Shown here in pieces: positions 43,659 through 53,155 of a stretch of 64,000 bases of DNA; position 1 is the stretch's first letter; every line of letters starts with the position of its first letter. The translations under genes and the position numbers were made by a program. The notes below the pieces were generated by a model. It was not told where the DNA came from. It saw nothing but the letters and a program-made list of their open reading frames with translations, and ran no database searches. Origin of the DNA: Rhodoblastus sp963828185 (GTDB taxonomy: Bacteria; Pseudomonadota; Alphaproteobacteria; Rhizobiales; Beijerinckiaceae); contig CAWHDV010000017.1 in the NCBI GenBank assembly GCA_963828185.1, forward strand, positions 248,001 through 312,000, written 5' to 3'.

Positions 43659-45131
43659 ATGACCCTGGCCCCCGCCCTTTCCCCGCTTTCGCCCCCACTG
43701 GCCGCATCGGACCGACGCGGCGCCTGGGCGCCCGTCATCGCCGCGATGATCGCCTTCGCGATCGCCGCGGCCTCGTCACGGGCGGTGATCGGCGACGGCG
43801 ACACTTTTTGGCACATCGCGGCCGGCGACTGGATTCTCGCGCACCACACCATCCCCCGCGCCGATCCCTTCAGCTTCAGCTATTCCGGCGCGCCGTGGTC
43901 GGCGCATGAATGGTTCGCGGAAGTGCTGTTCGCCATCAGTTTCAAACTTGCCGGCTGGAGCGGCGTGGTCGCACTGACCGGCGCCGCGTTCGCCGCGACG
44001 GCCCTGGTTTTCGGCCGCCGCCTCGCCCACGGACTGGCCGGCGTCGGATTGGTCGTGTTCCTCACGCTCGGACTCGGCCTGCAACTCGGCAGCCTTCTGG
44101 CTCGGCCGCACATTCTTGCCCTGCCGCTGCTTGCCGCATGGTCCGCCGGGCTTATTTCCGCACGGGAAGCGGGCCGGCCTCCATCCTTCGCGTTGCTGCC
44201 GCTGATGGCCTTATGGGTCAATATGCACGGCGGGTTCATGTTCGGCCTGGCACTGACCGGCTTTTTCGCGATCGAGGCCGTGCTGGAGACGCCTTCCGAC
44301 CGCCGTCTCGCCGCCCTGCGCGGCTGGGCGATTTTCGGCCTGCTGGCGCTCGGCGCCGCCCTGCTCAATCCGCGCGGCCTCGACGCTATGGTCTTCCCGT
44401 TCCGACTGATGGGCATGAAAAGCCTGGCTGGCGTCGCCGAATGGCGACCCGAAACATTCGATCATGTCGGCGCGCTGGAAATCGAGCTTTTCGCCCTCAT
44501 CGGCGTGGCCCTGCTGCGGCCGGTCAAGGTCACGCCGCTACGGCTGGCGCTGCTGATCGGCCTGATCCACCTGTCCCTGCATCACGTCCGCCACGCCATG
44601 ATGCTCGGCCTGATCGGCCCGATGATCCTGGCGTGCCCGATCGCCGCGGCGACGGCTCAGCCGGCGCCTGAGCCGGCGTCCCTAGGCCGGCGCGAATTTT
44701 ACGCCGTCGTCGGACTGTTCCTTGCCCTTCTTGGCTTGCGCCTGGCGGTCCCGGTCGCGAGCAAGGACAGCTCGATGGCGCCGATTTCGGCGCTGGCCGC
44801 TGTTCCAGCCGAATTGCGCGCAAAACCCGTACTCAACCATTACGGTTTTGGCGGCTACCTGATCTTTTCGGGCGTGCGGCCCTATATCGACGGGCGCACG
44901 GACATGTATGGCGACGCCTTCGTTGCCAATTACGACCGCATCGTCGCCGCCGACGCCGGCGCGCTCGAAGAAGTCTTCCAGAAACAAGCGATCACTTGGG
45001 CGATTTTTCCGCCTCACGAGCGTATCGATGCGGCGCTCGCGGCGCGTCCCGGCTGGAAAAAGATCTATAGCGATGAATTCGCTGTGGTTTTCACGCGGGA
45101 GGACGCCCTGGCGGCCGCACTGCGAAAATAA
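43659..45131 (+). CDS. Polytopic membrane protein, possibly GT-C-like
   Basis: 490 residues from ATG 43659 (AAGG upstream; the frame is open from a TTG at 43629). About ten hydrophobic segments are seen. An early GDGDTFWHIAAGDWILAHH stretch with acidic residues after the first helix recalls GT-C glycosyltransferase loops. The soluble C-terminus (about residues 390-490) carries NHYGFGGYLIFSG and YIDGRTDMYG. The family is otherwise unknown to me. It is on the strand opposite to its neighbours, between pyrH and tsf, and shares a terminator with tsf. Confidence 0.65.
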   Translation: MTLAPALSPLSPPLAASDRRGAWAPVIAAMIAFAIAAASSRAVIGDGDTFWHIAAGDWILAHHTIPRADPFSFSYSGAPWSAHEWFAEVLFAISFKLAGWSGVVALTGAAFAATALVFGRRLAHGLAGVGLVVFLTLGLGLQLGSLLARPHILALPLLAAWSAGLISAREAGRPPSFALLPLMALWVNMHGGFMFGLALTGFFAIEAVLETPSDRRLAALRGWAIFGLLALGAALLNPRGLDAMVFPFRLMGMKSLAGVAEWRPETFDHVGALEIELFALIGVALLRPVKVTPLRLALLIGLIHLSLHHVRHAMMLGLIGPMILACPIAAATAQPAPEPASLGRREFYAVVGLFLALLGLRLAVPVASKDSSMAPISALAAVPAELRAKPVLNHYGFGGYLIFSGVRPYIDGRTDMYGDAFVANYDRIVAADAGALEEVFQKQAITWAIFPPHERIDAALAARPGWKKIYSDEFAVVFTREDALAAALRK

Positions 45132-45159
45132 AGACGCGCCAACACCAATACAAACGAAA

Positions 45160-45186
45160 AAAGGCGGTCCTGACAGAACCGCCTTT
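45160..45186. terminator. Bidirectional terminator between the membrane protein and tsf
   Basis: Stem AAAGGCGGT / ACCGCCTTT (45160-45168 with 45178-45186) between convergent genes; A- and T-rich ends suit both strands. Confidence 0.8.
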
Positions 45187-45206
45187 AATGATCGACAGCG
45201 AAAAGA

Positions 45207-46136
45207 TCAAGCTTCGCCGGAAACCGCCGCCGCGACTTCCGCCGCGAAATCCGATTCCTGCTTTTCGATGCCCTCGCCGAGCGCGTAGCGCACGAAGCCC
45301 TTCAGCGCCACCGGCGCGCCGACTGTCTTGGCCGCCTCGGCCACGGCCTGGGCGACCGTCTTGGCGTTGTCGTGGATATAGGGCTGCTCCAGCAGCGTGA
45401 CTTCCTTGAAATAGGTCTTCAGGCCGGACTCGACGATCTTTTCCAGCACATGCGGCGGCTTGCCGGCGTTCTTTTCGCGCAGCACGTTTTTTTCGCGCTC
45501 CAGCACGGCCGGGTCGATGCCGGAGGCGTCCAGCGCCAGCGGGCCGGTGGCGGCGACATGCATGGCGATCTTGCGGCCGAGTTCGGCCAGCTCCGCCTGC
45601 GCGCCGGTCAATTCGAGCGCGACGATCACGCCGATCTTGCCCAGGCCCTCGCCGATCGCATTATGGACATACTGGCCGATCACGCCCTGCGAAACCTGCA
45701 AGGCCGCGACGCGGCGCAGCGTCATGTTCTCGCCAATCGTCGCGACGGCGTTGGCGACGGCGTCGGCCACATTGCCCTCGCCGCCCGGATAATGCTGGGC
45801 CTTCAGGGCCTCGACGTCGGTCTCGCCCTTTTCGACCGCGACCAGCGCGATGGTCTTCACCAGAGCCTGGAATTCCTCGTTGCGGGCGACGAAATCGGTT
45901 TCGGAATTGACTTCGACGACCACGCCGTTCGCGCCGCGCACGGCGATGCCGACAAGGCCTTCGGCGGCGACGCGACCGGACTTCTTGGCGGCCTTGGCGA
46001 GGCCCTTCTTGCGCAACCAATCCACCGCGGCCTCGATGTCGCCGCCGGTCTCGTTGAGCGCGCCCTTGCAATCCATCATGCCGGCGCCGGTCTTCTCGCG
46101 CAGGTCCTTCACCATTGCGGCGGTGATATTGGCCAT
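45207..46136 (-). CDS. tsf: Translation elongation factor Ts
   Basis: 309 residues. N-terminal ITAAMVKDLREKTGAGMMDCK and the TDFVARNEEF core motif are diagnostic. The start at 46136 has AAGGA 7 nt upstream; ATG 46142 is two codons earlier. EF-Ts exchanges GDP on EF-Tu. It is downstream of rpsB with a GC-rich hairpin between them. Confidence 0.98.
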   Translation of the reverse strand: MANITAAMVKDLREKTGAGMMDCKGALNETGGDIEAAVDWLRKKGLAKAAKKSGRVAAEGLVGIAVRGANGVVVEVNSETDFVARNEEFQALVKTIALVAVEKGETDVEALKAQHYPGGEGNVADAVANAVATIGENMTLRRVAALQVSQGVIGQYVHNAIGEGLGKIGVIVALELTGAQAELAELGRKIAMHVAATGPLALDASGIDPAVLEREKNVLREKNAGKPPHVLEKIVESGLKTYFKEVTLLEQPYIHDNAKTVAQAVAEAAKTVGAPVALKGFVRYALGEGIEKQESDFAAEVAAAVSGEA

Positions 46137-46241
46137 CTTCATGTCCTTCGGGGTTTGGCCGGCGTCTTGGGCGCCGCGTCCTTATAGAAATCCGGAAAAT
46201 GTGAAAACACGACGACAGACTGGCGCCCACCGTCATGGAGA

Positions 46242-46270
46242 CGGCGCGCCCGGCAAAACCGGGCGCGCCG
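46242..46270. terminator. GC-rich hairpin between rpsB and tsf
   Basis: 12-bp perfect stem CGGCGCGCCCGG / CCGGGCGCGCCG with a 5-nt loop CAAAA. No T-run follows on the minus strand, so it is more likely an attenuating or mRNA-stabilising element that sets the rpsB:tsf ratio than a full terminator. Confidence 0.6.
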
Positions 46271-46300
46271 CGAAAACGTCAGCCTTCGGCCCGGCGAGTT

Positions 46301-47320
46301 TTACGCCGCGACGAGGCCGCGCGCCTGGTCGATCCAGCCGTCGCGCTCGATGCGGCCGTTGAGCTTCAGCTCGCCGTCGAGCTTCGACGCGTCGTCAGGC
46401 GTCATGGCGGCGATCTGCCAGTAGTGGAACACGCCGGCGTCGTTGAGCTTCTTGACGAGCTGCGGGCCGACGCCGTTGAGCTTGGCGAGATCGTCGGGCG
46501 CGCCGCGCGGGGCGGTCAGCAGCTCGAAATGCTCGGCCGGGGCTTCAGCGGCGGTTTCGGTTTCGACAGCGGCCGGCAGTTCGACGGGGGCTGGGGCTTC
46601 CGAGGCGCCGAGATCGACGCCGAGCGAGCCCTGGCTGCGCGAAATGCCGTCGAGCGCCGCGCGGGCGATCAGGTCGCAATAAAGCGCGATGGCGCGGCCC
46701 GCGTCGTCATTGCCCGGGATCGGGAAGGTGATGCCGTCGGGATCGCAATTGGTGTCGAGGATGGCGGCGACAGGGATATGCAGGCGGGCCGCTTCCTTGA
46801 TCGCCAGCTGTTCCTTGTTGGTGTCGATGACGAAGATCAGGTCGGGCGTGCCGCCCATGTCCTTGATGCCGCCAAGCGCCTTTTCGAGCTTGTCGCGCTC
46901 GCGCGACATCATCAGGCGTTCTTTCTTGGTGAGGCCGGAGGCGCCGGAGCCGAGCTGGTCGTCGAGCTTGCGCAGGCGGGAGATCGAGCCCGAAATGGTC
47001 TTCCAGTTGGTCAGCATGCCGCCGAGCCAGCGAGAGTTGATGTAGTACTGGGCCGAACGCCGGGCGGCGTCGGCGATCTGCTCCTGCGCCTGGCGCTTGG
47101 TGCCGACGAACAGCACGCGGCCGCCCTTGGCCACAGTGTCGGAGACCGCCTTCAGCGCCTGGTGCAGCAGCGGCACGGTCTGGGCGAGATCGATGACGTG
47201 GATGTTGTTGCGGACGCCGAAAATGTACTGCGCCATTTTCGGGTTCCAGCGATGCGACTGGTGGCCGAAATGGGCGCCGGACTCGAGCAGGCCGCGCATG
47301 GTGAAATCAGGAAGAGCCAT
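46301..47320 (-). CDS. rpsB: 30S ribosomal protein uS2 (S2) with C-terminal extension
   Basis: 339 residues. The first 230 are a normal S2 (ESGAHFGHQSHRWNPKM; GGTPDLIFVIDTNKEQLAI). An Ala/Glu/Pro-rich linker follows, then a helix-hairpin-helix-like tail (LNGVGPQLVKKLNDAGVFHYWQ, about residues 275-320). This tail is a known feature of alphaproteobacterial S2. It is the first gene of the rpsB-tsf pair. Confidence 0.97.
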   Translation of the reverse strand: MALPDFTMRGLLESGAHFGHQSHRWNPKMAQYIFGVRNNIHVIDLAQTVPLLHQALKAVSDTVAKGGRVLFVGTKRQAQEQIADAARRSAQYYINSRWLGGMLTNWKTISGSISRLRKLDDQLGSGASGLTKKERLMMSRERDKLEKALGGIKDMGGTPDLIFVIDTNKEQLAIKEAARLHIPVAAILDTNCDPDGITFPIPGNDDAGRAIALYCDLIARAALDGISRSQGSLGVDLGASEAPAPVELPAAVETETAAEAPAEHFELLTAPRGAPDDLAKLNGVGPQLVKKLNDAGVFHYWQIAAMTPDDASKLDGELKLNGRIERDGWIDQARGLVAA

Positions 47321-47493
47321 GAATTATATTCTCCGGTTATGCCTCCGCGAATTTTTGGGCCTTTCGGGCCACCGGAGCGAAGCCTTGAAGCAGGCCCGCC
47401 TTAATTCGCGTGTGGGATGGACGGTCCGCATATACCAGGGAGAAGCGTTTGGCAAGGCGAGGCTTGACGGAAAACGTGAATTTTACGCCCGCT

Positions 47494-47886
47494 TCATGCG
47501 AAAGGATTCCGGACTGTCAGCCCGCCAAAGGCGCGGCCGTCCTGCATATCTTCGCTGAACAGGATGTCGCAGCCGCCTTCGAGCGCGGCGGCGACAATCA
47601 GCGCGTCATAAAACGAAAGTCCGTGGTCGGCCGCCAGTCCCCGTGCGGCGATATGGATCGCGACGGTCAAGGGAAGCGGCGGCGCGACGAGTGCCAGGAC
47701 ATCATCAATCGCCGCGCTGATTTCCGGCCAACCCTTGCGAAGCTTGCGACGCGCGACGGCGGCGAACTCGTTCAACACCTGGACGCTGACCGCGCCGCCG
47801 GAGGCGAAAAGCGCGCGCGCCTTTTCGGCCTTGACGCCCTGCTCCTGCGCATAGACGAGAATGTTGGTGTCGAAAAACGCCTTCAC
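47494..47886 (-). CDS. vapC: PIN-domain toxin, VapC type
   Basis: 130 residues. PIN-domain acidic residues are present: Asp6 in FFDTNILVYA, Glu in VLNEFAAVARR, Asp in LSFYDALIVAAAL and Asp in LFSEDMQDG. VapC toxins are ribonucleases that cut tRNA or rRNA. Its ATG overlaps the antitoxin stop (ATGA). It lies between rpsB and dnaE, probably as an accessory insertion. Confidence 0.9.
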   Translation of the reverse strand: MKAFFDTNILVYAQEQGVKAEKARALFASGGAVSVQVLNEFAAVARRKLRKGWPEISAAIDDVLALVAPPLPLTVAIHIAARGLAADHGLSFYDALIVAAALEGGCDILFSEDMQDGRAFGGLTVRNPFA

Positions 47887-48113
47887 CGCTCGTTGGCCTC
47901 GTCGCGGTCGAACTTGTAGTCCGACGGCGCCTCCCAGCCGCGCGCTTGCATACGGCGCAGCGCCTCCGCCCGCCGGTCAATTTTCTCCACGCTGATCCTG
48001 CCCTGCTCGGCCTCGACGACGGCGATTTCGTCGCCGGGTTTCAAGCCCATCTGATCGACCAGCTTTTTGGGCAGCCTGACCGCAAGGCTATTGCCCCATT
48101 TCGCGACCTGCAT
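47883..48113 (-). CDS. vapB: AbrB/MazE-type antitoxin of the VapC pair
   Basis: 76 residues from ATG 48113, chosen because GGAGG lies 5 nt upstream; ATG 48125 and GTG 48134 are in frame but fall within the operator. The N-terminal SpoVT/AbrB swapped-hairpin domain is plain (VAKWGNSLAVRLPKKLVDQMGLKPGD). The C-terminal half is the flexible toxin-binding tail. It should autorepress through the inverted repeat just upstream. Confidence 0.88.
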   Translation of the reverse strand: MQVAKWGNSLAVRLPKKLVDQMGLKPGDEIAVVEAEQGRISVEKIDRRAEALRRMQARGWEAPSDYKFDRDEANER

Positions 48114-48123
48114 CGCCGCCTCC

Positions 48124-48153
48124 ATGATATACACTGAGTATGATGTATATCAT
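48124..48153. promoter_or_regulatory. Operator of the toxin-antitoxin pair
   Basis: Perfect 10-bp inverted repeat ATGATATACA / TGTATATCAT with a 10-nt spacer, immediately upstream of the antitoxin start. AT-rich compared with the surroundings. It is the expected binding site of the AbrB-type antitoxin dimer or complex. Confidence 0.75.
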
Positions 48154-48247
48154 ATCCTCCAGATCATTTCACCGCCGATTAAACCTCGAATTAGGCTTTG
48201 CAACCTACGAGTGTCGAACCTGCCGGTTTCCAGACAGAGTTGTTCCA

Positions 48248-48610
48248 ATGCATTTTTCAAACTTCGGTCGCCGCTTCATTTCGGGTGGAGTTTTCGTCCT
48301 TCTGGTCCTGGCCGGGCCAACCATGGCCGCCGCTTCCGGGCGCAGCATTGTCGGCGGGTGGGCGCCGGACCCGAGCCAATGCACGCCGATCGGCGGCATG
48401 ATCGCCATTGGTCCGCTCGACATGGGCGGGGACGAATTCAGATGCTCGTTCAAGTCCGTGTCCAGATCGGGCGATGTCGTGACCTGGAAGGGAAAATGTG
48501 GTTTTCCGACGCCCCCGGAACCGGCGACGGTCGTCGCGCGGCTGTCCGGCGAAGTTTTGCATCTGCGCATCAACGGCAACGAAAACGGCGCCTACCGGCG
48601 CTGCCGCTGA
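48248..48610 (+). CDS. Hypothetical small exported protein
   Basis: 120 residues from ATG 48248; the frame is open from 48140 but the first part crosses the operator. A signal peptide (ISGGVFVLLVLAGPTMAAA) precedes a domain with four Cys (SQCTPIGG, EFRCSFK, GKCGFP, YRRCR). It resembles short periplasmic lipocalin-like or DUF proteins, but I recognise no family. It converges on dnaE with no gap. Confidence 0.6.
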   Translation: MHFSNFGRRFISGGVFVLLVLAGPTMAAASGRSIVGGWAPDPSQCTPIGGMIAIGPLDMGGDEFRCSFKSVSRSGDVVTWKGKCGFPTPPEPATVVARLSGEVLHLRINGNENGAYRRCR

Positions 48611-51600
48611 TCACACCAGCTCCACCTCGGCCACGCCCTGCATCTGTTTGATCGCGCTGGAAACCTGGGTGTTGATCGGATAGCGGCCCGGCAGTTTGAT
48701 CTCGACTTCGCGTTCCGGGGCGTCGAGCCGCAGGATCAGCGTCACTTCGCCCTCGCCGCGCCCCGTCAGTTTTTCGCGCAAAACCGACAGCGACGCCGCG
48801 TCGCGTAAAAAAATGCGCAGGCCCTTCTGGATGCGCGCCGCCGCCTCGTCGAGGCTTTCGACCAGGGTGATGCGGGCGCGCACGTCGTCGCCTTCGACAT
48901 TGGCTTGAAGCGTCACGAGCACCGTCGCGCCTTTCTCCAGCAAGTCGCGAAACTGGTTCAGGCCCTCCTGGAACAGGATCGCCTCATACTGCCCGGACGG
49001 ATCGGACAAAGTGACAATGCCCATCTTGTTGCCGGATTTGGTGCGCCTCTCGGCGCGGTCGAGCACCGTCGCCGCCAGCCGCCCGGCCGAGGCGCCCTGC
49101 TTCACCGAGCGCGCGAAACTCGCCCATTGATTGACGTGCAGCCGTTTCAGCACCGCCTGATAGGCGTCGAGCGGATGGCCGGAGATGAAAAAGCCGATGG
49201 CGTCGAATTCGCGCCGCAGCTTTTCCTCCGCCGACCAATTGTCAAAACGCCCGATCCGCAGGGCTTCCGGCTCCGAGCCGCCGAACAGGCCGCTCTGGCC
49301 GGCCAGCGCCTCCTCCTGCGTGCGGTTGGCCATGGCGATGAGCGGCTCGACGGCCGCGAAGGCCCTGGCCCGGTCGCGCTCGATCTCGTCAAAGGCGCCC
49401 GCCGCCGCCAGGCTTTCCAGCACCTTCTTGTTGACTTCGCGCGGATTGAGCCGCGCCGCCAATTCGTTCATGTCGCGAAACGGCTTTCCGCGCCGCGCCG
49501 CGACCAGAGCCGCCGCCTGCCCTTCGCCCACGCCCTTCACGGCGGAGAACGCGTAGCGAATTGTCAACGCGCCCTCCGAATCCGCGTGCACCTCGAAATC
49601 GGCGCCGGAAAAATTGATCGACGGCGGCTCGACCTTGATGCCCAGCCGCGTGGCTTCGTTGCGGAATTCGGCCAGCTTGTCGGTGTTGCTCTTGTCGAGC
49701 GTCATCGACGCAGCCAGGAACTCGACGGGATAATTGGCCTTGCACCAGGCGGTTTGATAGGCGACCAGCGCATAGGCCGCCGCATGGCTCTTGTTGAAGC
49801 CGTAATCGGCGAATTTGGCGAGCAGGTCGAAAATCTCGTCGGCCTTGGCCTTGTCGAGCCCGCCCTCGACCGCGCCATCGACGAACCGCGCGCGCTGCGC
49901 GTCCATTTCCGCCTTGATCTTCTTGCCCATGGCGCGCCGCAGCATATCGGCTTCGCCGAGCGAATAGCCCGACAAGATCTGCGCGATCTGCATCACCTGT
50001 TCCTGATAGATGATGACGCCAAACGTCTCCTTCAGCACCGGCTCGATCTTCGGGTGGATGTAGTCGGGGTCCTCCTCGCCGAGTTTGACCGCGCAATAGG
50101 TGGGGATATTGGCCATCGGGCCGGGGCGGTAGAGCGCGACGAGCGCGATGATGTCCTCGAAACGGTCGGCGCGCATTTCCGATAGCGCCTTCCTCATGCC
50201 CGCGCTTTCGAGCTGGAACACGCCCACCGTCTCGCCGCGCCCGAGCATGTCGAAGGTCTTCTTGTCGTCGAGCGGGATTTTCGACAGGTCGACCTCGACG
50301 TCGCGCAGCTTCAGCAGATCGACGCAGGTCGCGAGCGTCGTCAGGGTTTTCAGGCCGAGGAAGTCGAATTTGACCAGGCCCGCCGGCTCGACCCATTTCA
50401 TGTTGAACTGGGTCGCCGGCATGTCGGATTTGGGATCGCGATAGAGCGGCACCAGATGGTCGAGCGGCCGGTCGCCGATGACAATGCCCGCCGCATGGGT
50501 CGAAGCGTTGGAATAAAGCCCCTCGAGCTTTTCCGCGATCTCCAGCAATTGCTTTACGCGCAGAATCCTTCTCCGCTTCCTCTTTCAGACGCGGTTCGGA
50601 TTCAATGGCTTGTTTCAGCGACACCGGCGCGGCAGGGTTCTGCGGCACCATCTTGGCCAGCTTGTCGACCTGGCCGAGCGGCATTTCCAGGACCCGGCCC
50701 ACATTGCGCAGCACGCCGCGCGCCAGAAAAGAGCCGAAAGTGATGATCTGCGCCACCTTGTCGGCGCCATAGCGGCGGCGGACATAGGCGATCACCTCGT
50801 CGCGGCGGGTCTGGCAGAAATCGATGTCGAAATCCGGCATCGACACGCGTTCGGGATTGAGAAAGCGCTCGAACAGCAGGGAAAAGCGGATCGGATCGAG
50901 GTCGGTGATGGTCAAGGCATAGGCGACGAGCGAGCCCGCGCCCGAACCGCGCCCCGGCCCGACGGGAATCCCTTCCGCCTTGGCCCATTTGATGAAGTCC
51001 GCGACGATCAGGAAATAGCCGGGGAATTGCATCCGCTCGATGATCGACAGTTCGAATTCGAGCCTTTTCGCGTAATCCTCTTCGGTCTGGCCGGGCGCGG
51101 GGCCATGCTTGGCGAGGCGGTCGGCAAGCCCCGCCACCGCCTGCGCCCGCAATTCGGCGGCCTCGTCCGCGCCTTGCGTGAAGTTTGGCAGGATCGGCTT
51201 TCGGGTCTGCGGGCGGAAGGCGCAGCGCAGCGCGATCTCGACGCTGTTGCGCGTCGCCTCGGGCAGGTCCTTGAACAGCTCGACCATTTCGGCGCGGGTC
51301 TTGAAGCGGTGCTCGCGCGTCAGGCGGCGGCGGTCGTCCTGGCTGACCACCGCGCCTTCGGAAATGCACAGGAGCGCGTCATGCGCCTCGTAATCCGACG
51401 CCGCGGCGAAATAAGGCTCGTTGGTCGCCACCAGCGGCAATTTTTCCGAATAGGCGATATCGACCAGCCCAGGCTCGACCTGCGCTTCGCTGTCGAGCCC
51501 ATGCCGCTGCAGCTCAATGTAAAACCGGCGCGGATAGAGCGGCGCCAGCGCGGCGAGGCGGGACTGCGCGACCTCGGGCTTGCCGGCGCGCAAAGCCCTG

Positions 51601-52070
51601 TCGAGCGGGCCGTCCGGGCCGCCGCTGAGCGCGATCAGCCCCTCGCTCGCCATGGCCAGTTGCGCCAGCGTGACATGCGGCGTTTCGCCCGCCTCGACCT
51701 CGAGCCAGGTCTGCGAGGCCAGATGCATCAGATTGGCGTAGCCTCGCTCGTCTTGCGCCAGCAGCACGATATTGCCGCGCGACGCGTCGAGCGCCAGCAT
51801 CTCGCCGCGATTGCGAAAAGCCTCGGCGTCGTCGAAATCAACGGTCAACTGGCAGCCGGTGATCGGCTGGACCCCCTCCTTGGCGCATTTTTCGGAGATT
51901 TCCAGCGCGCCGAACAGGTTGTTGCCGTCGGTGACCGCCAGAGCCGGCTGCGCGTCGGCGACCGCCAGTTTCAAAAGCTTGCCGACCGTGATCGCGCCCT
52001 CGCGCAACGAGAAGGACGTGTGCACGTGCAGATGGACGAAGCCGACCCCGGCGATCGTCTCCTCGATCAT
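48611..52070 (-). CDS. dnaE: DNA polymerase III alpha subunit (one-base frame break)
   Basis: Start ATG 52070 with GGAGG close upstream. PHP domain at the N-terminus (FVHLHVHTSFSLREGA), catalytic PDFDIDF in the palm, GSGAGSLVAYAL, then the tau-binding and OB-fold C-terminus. Reading from 52070 continues to about 50568; the coding frame then shifts by one and runs to 48611. Removing one C of the CC at 50567-50568 gives EKILRVKQLLEIAEKLEG across the join and a 1152-residue replicative polymerase. DnaE1 is essential, so a true break is unlikely; sequence error is the best reading. It is not the DnaE2 of the imuAB cassette, as no imuAB is adjacent. Confidence 0.95.
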
Positions 52071-52426
52071 CCCCGCCTCCGAAACCCGATTCTCCCACGC
52101 GACCTTACACGCCGCAATCGCCGCCGGGAAACGGCCTTGCCCATGTCTGCCGCGCGACCGCCGCCGCAAGAGCCGACACGTTCACTTTCTGTACCAGTTT
52201 CGTTTCAAGCGCGCCATTTCGCCGGAGTTATTTTTATGTGACAGTCAAGCGCCATCCAATTCAAGGCGTTACAACGCGACGCCCTGTGGATAACTGGATT
52301 TTTCGCCTGTGGACAATGAGTTGGCCGGCGGGATTGGAGAACAGCTCAGGGCGGCGGAAAACAAGGCGACGCCGCCGCGCCGGCACACGACAGTCCGATG
52401 ACCGTTCTCGCCCCGCAGGTTGCAAT
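52071..52426. other. 356-bp intergenic region upstream of dnaE
   Basis: No gene recognised. It contains two DnaA-box-like 9-mers (52285-52293 perfect, 52308-52316 with one mismatch) and an imperfect LexA-like site (52180-52194). The dnaE promoter is presumably here; the rest lies downstream of lolD. Confidence 0.5.
52285..52316 (-). promoter_or_regulatory. Pair of DnaA-box-like sites before dnaE
   Basis: TGTGGATAA (reverse of TTATCCACA, perfect) and, 14 nt on, TGTGGACAA (one mismatch), both in the same orientation. Two close sites facing the replicative polymerase gene suggest DnaA-linked control; chance is possible. Confidence 0.4.
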
Positions 52427-53155
52427 TTACTGCATCTCAACCAGAAGGCCGTTGCGCAAGGTCAAACGCCGATCCATGCGCGCGGCGAGATCGAGGTTGT
52501 GCGTGGCGATCAGCGCCGCCAGGCCCGTCGCGCGGACCAGCGACATCAAGGCGGAGAAGACCCGGTCCGCGGTTTCTGGATCGAGATTGCCGGTCGGCTC
52601 GTCCGCCAGCAGCAGGGTCGGCGCGTTGGCGACGGCGCGGGCGATGGCGACGCGCTGCTGCTCGCCGCCGGAAAGCTCGGACGGCCGATGCGTCCCGCGC
52701 CCCAACAGGCCAAGGTAATCCAGCAGCTCGGCCGCGCGCTTGCGCGCCTCGGCCTTGCTCAGGCCGGCGATCATCTGCGGCGTCATGACATTTTCCACCG
52801 CCGTGAATTCCGGCAGCAGGTGGTGGAACTGATAGACGAAGCCGATGCTGTTGCGTCGCAGCGCCGTGCGCTGGGCGTCGTTCATGCCCGAGGTCGGCCG
52901 ACCGTCGATCTCCACCTCGCCTTGGTCGGCCTTTTCCAGCAGGCCGGCGATATGCAGGAGCGTCGATTTGCCGGCGCCCGACGGGGCGATCAGCGCCACC
53001 GCCTGCCCCGGCCAAAGCGCCGCGTCCGCGCCGCGCAAAATTTCGAGGAAACCGTCGCCTTCCTGGTAGCGCCGCGCGACGCTCGACAATTTCAGGGTCG
53101 GCCGCAGCAGTTCGTTGACGGGCTCCTGCACGGATTTCTGGACGGTTTCATTCAT
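52427..53155 (-). CDS. lolD: Lipoprotein-releasing system ATP-binding protein LolD
   Basis: 242 residues. ABC ATPase with Walker A APSGAGKST, signature LSGGEQQRVAIARA and Walker B LLLADEPTGNLD. It powers transfer of lipoproteins from the inner membrane to LolA. Its start overlaps the lolC end by 8 nt. Confidence 0.96.
   Translation of the reverse strand: MNETVQKSVQEPVNELLRPTLKLSSVARRYQEGDGFLEILRGADAALWPGQAVALIAPSGAGKSTLLHIAGLLEKADQGEVEIDGRPTSGMNDAQRTALRRNSIGFVYQFHHLLPEFTAVENVMTPQMIAGLSKAEARKRAAELLDYLGLLGRGTHRPSELSGGEQQRVAIARAVANAPTLLLADEPTGNLDPETADRVFSALMSLVRATGLAALIATHNLDLAARMDRRLTLRNGLLVEMQ

Noticed and set aside
52180..52194. GTTC-N7-GTAC upstream of dnaE as a LexA box
   Set aside because: One mismatch in the second half-site, and replicative dnaE is not a usual SOS gene; too weak to list as a site.
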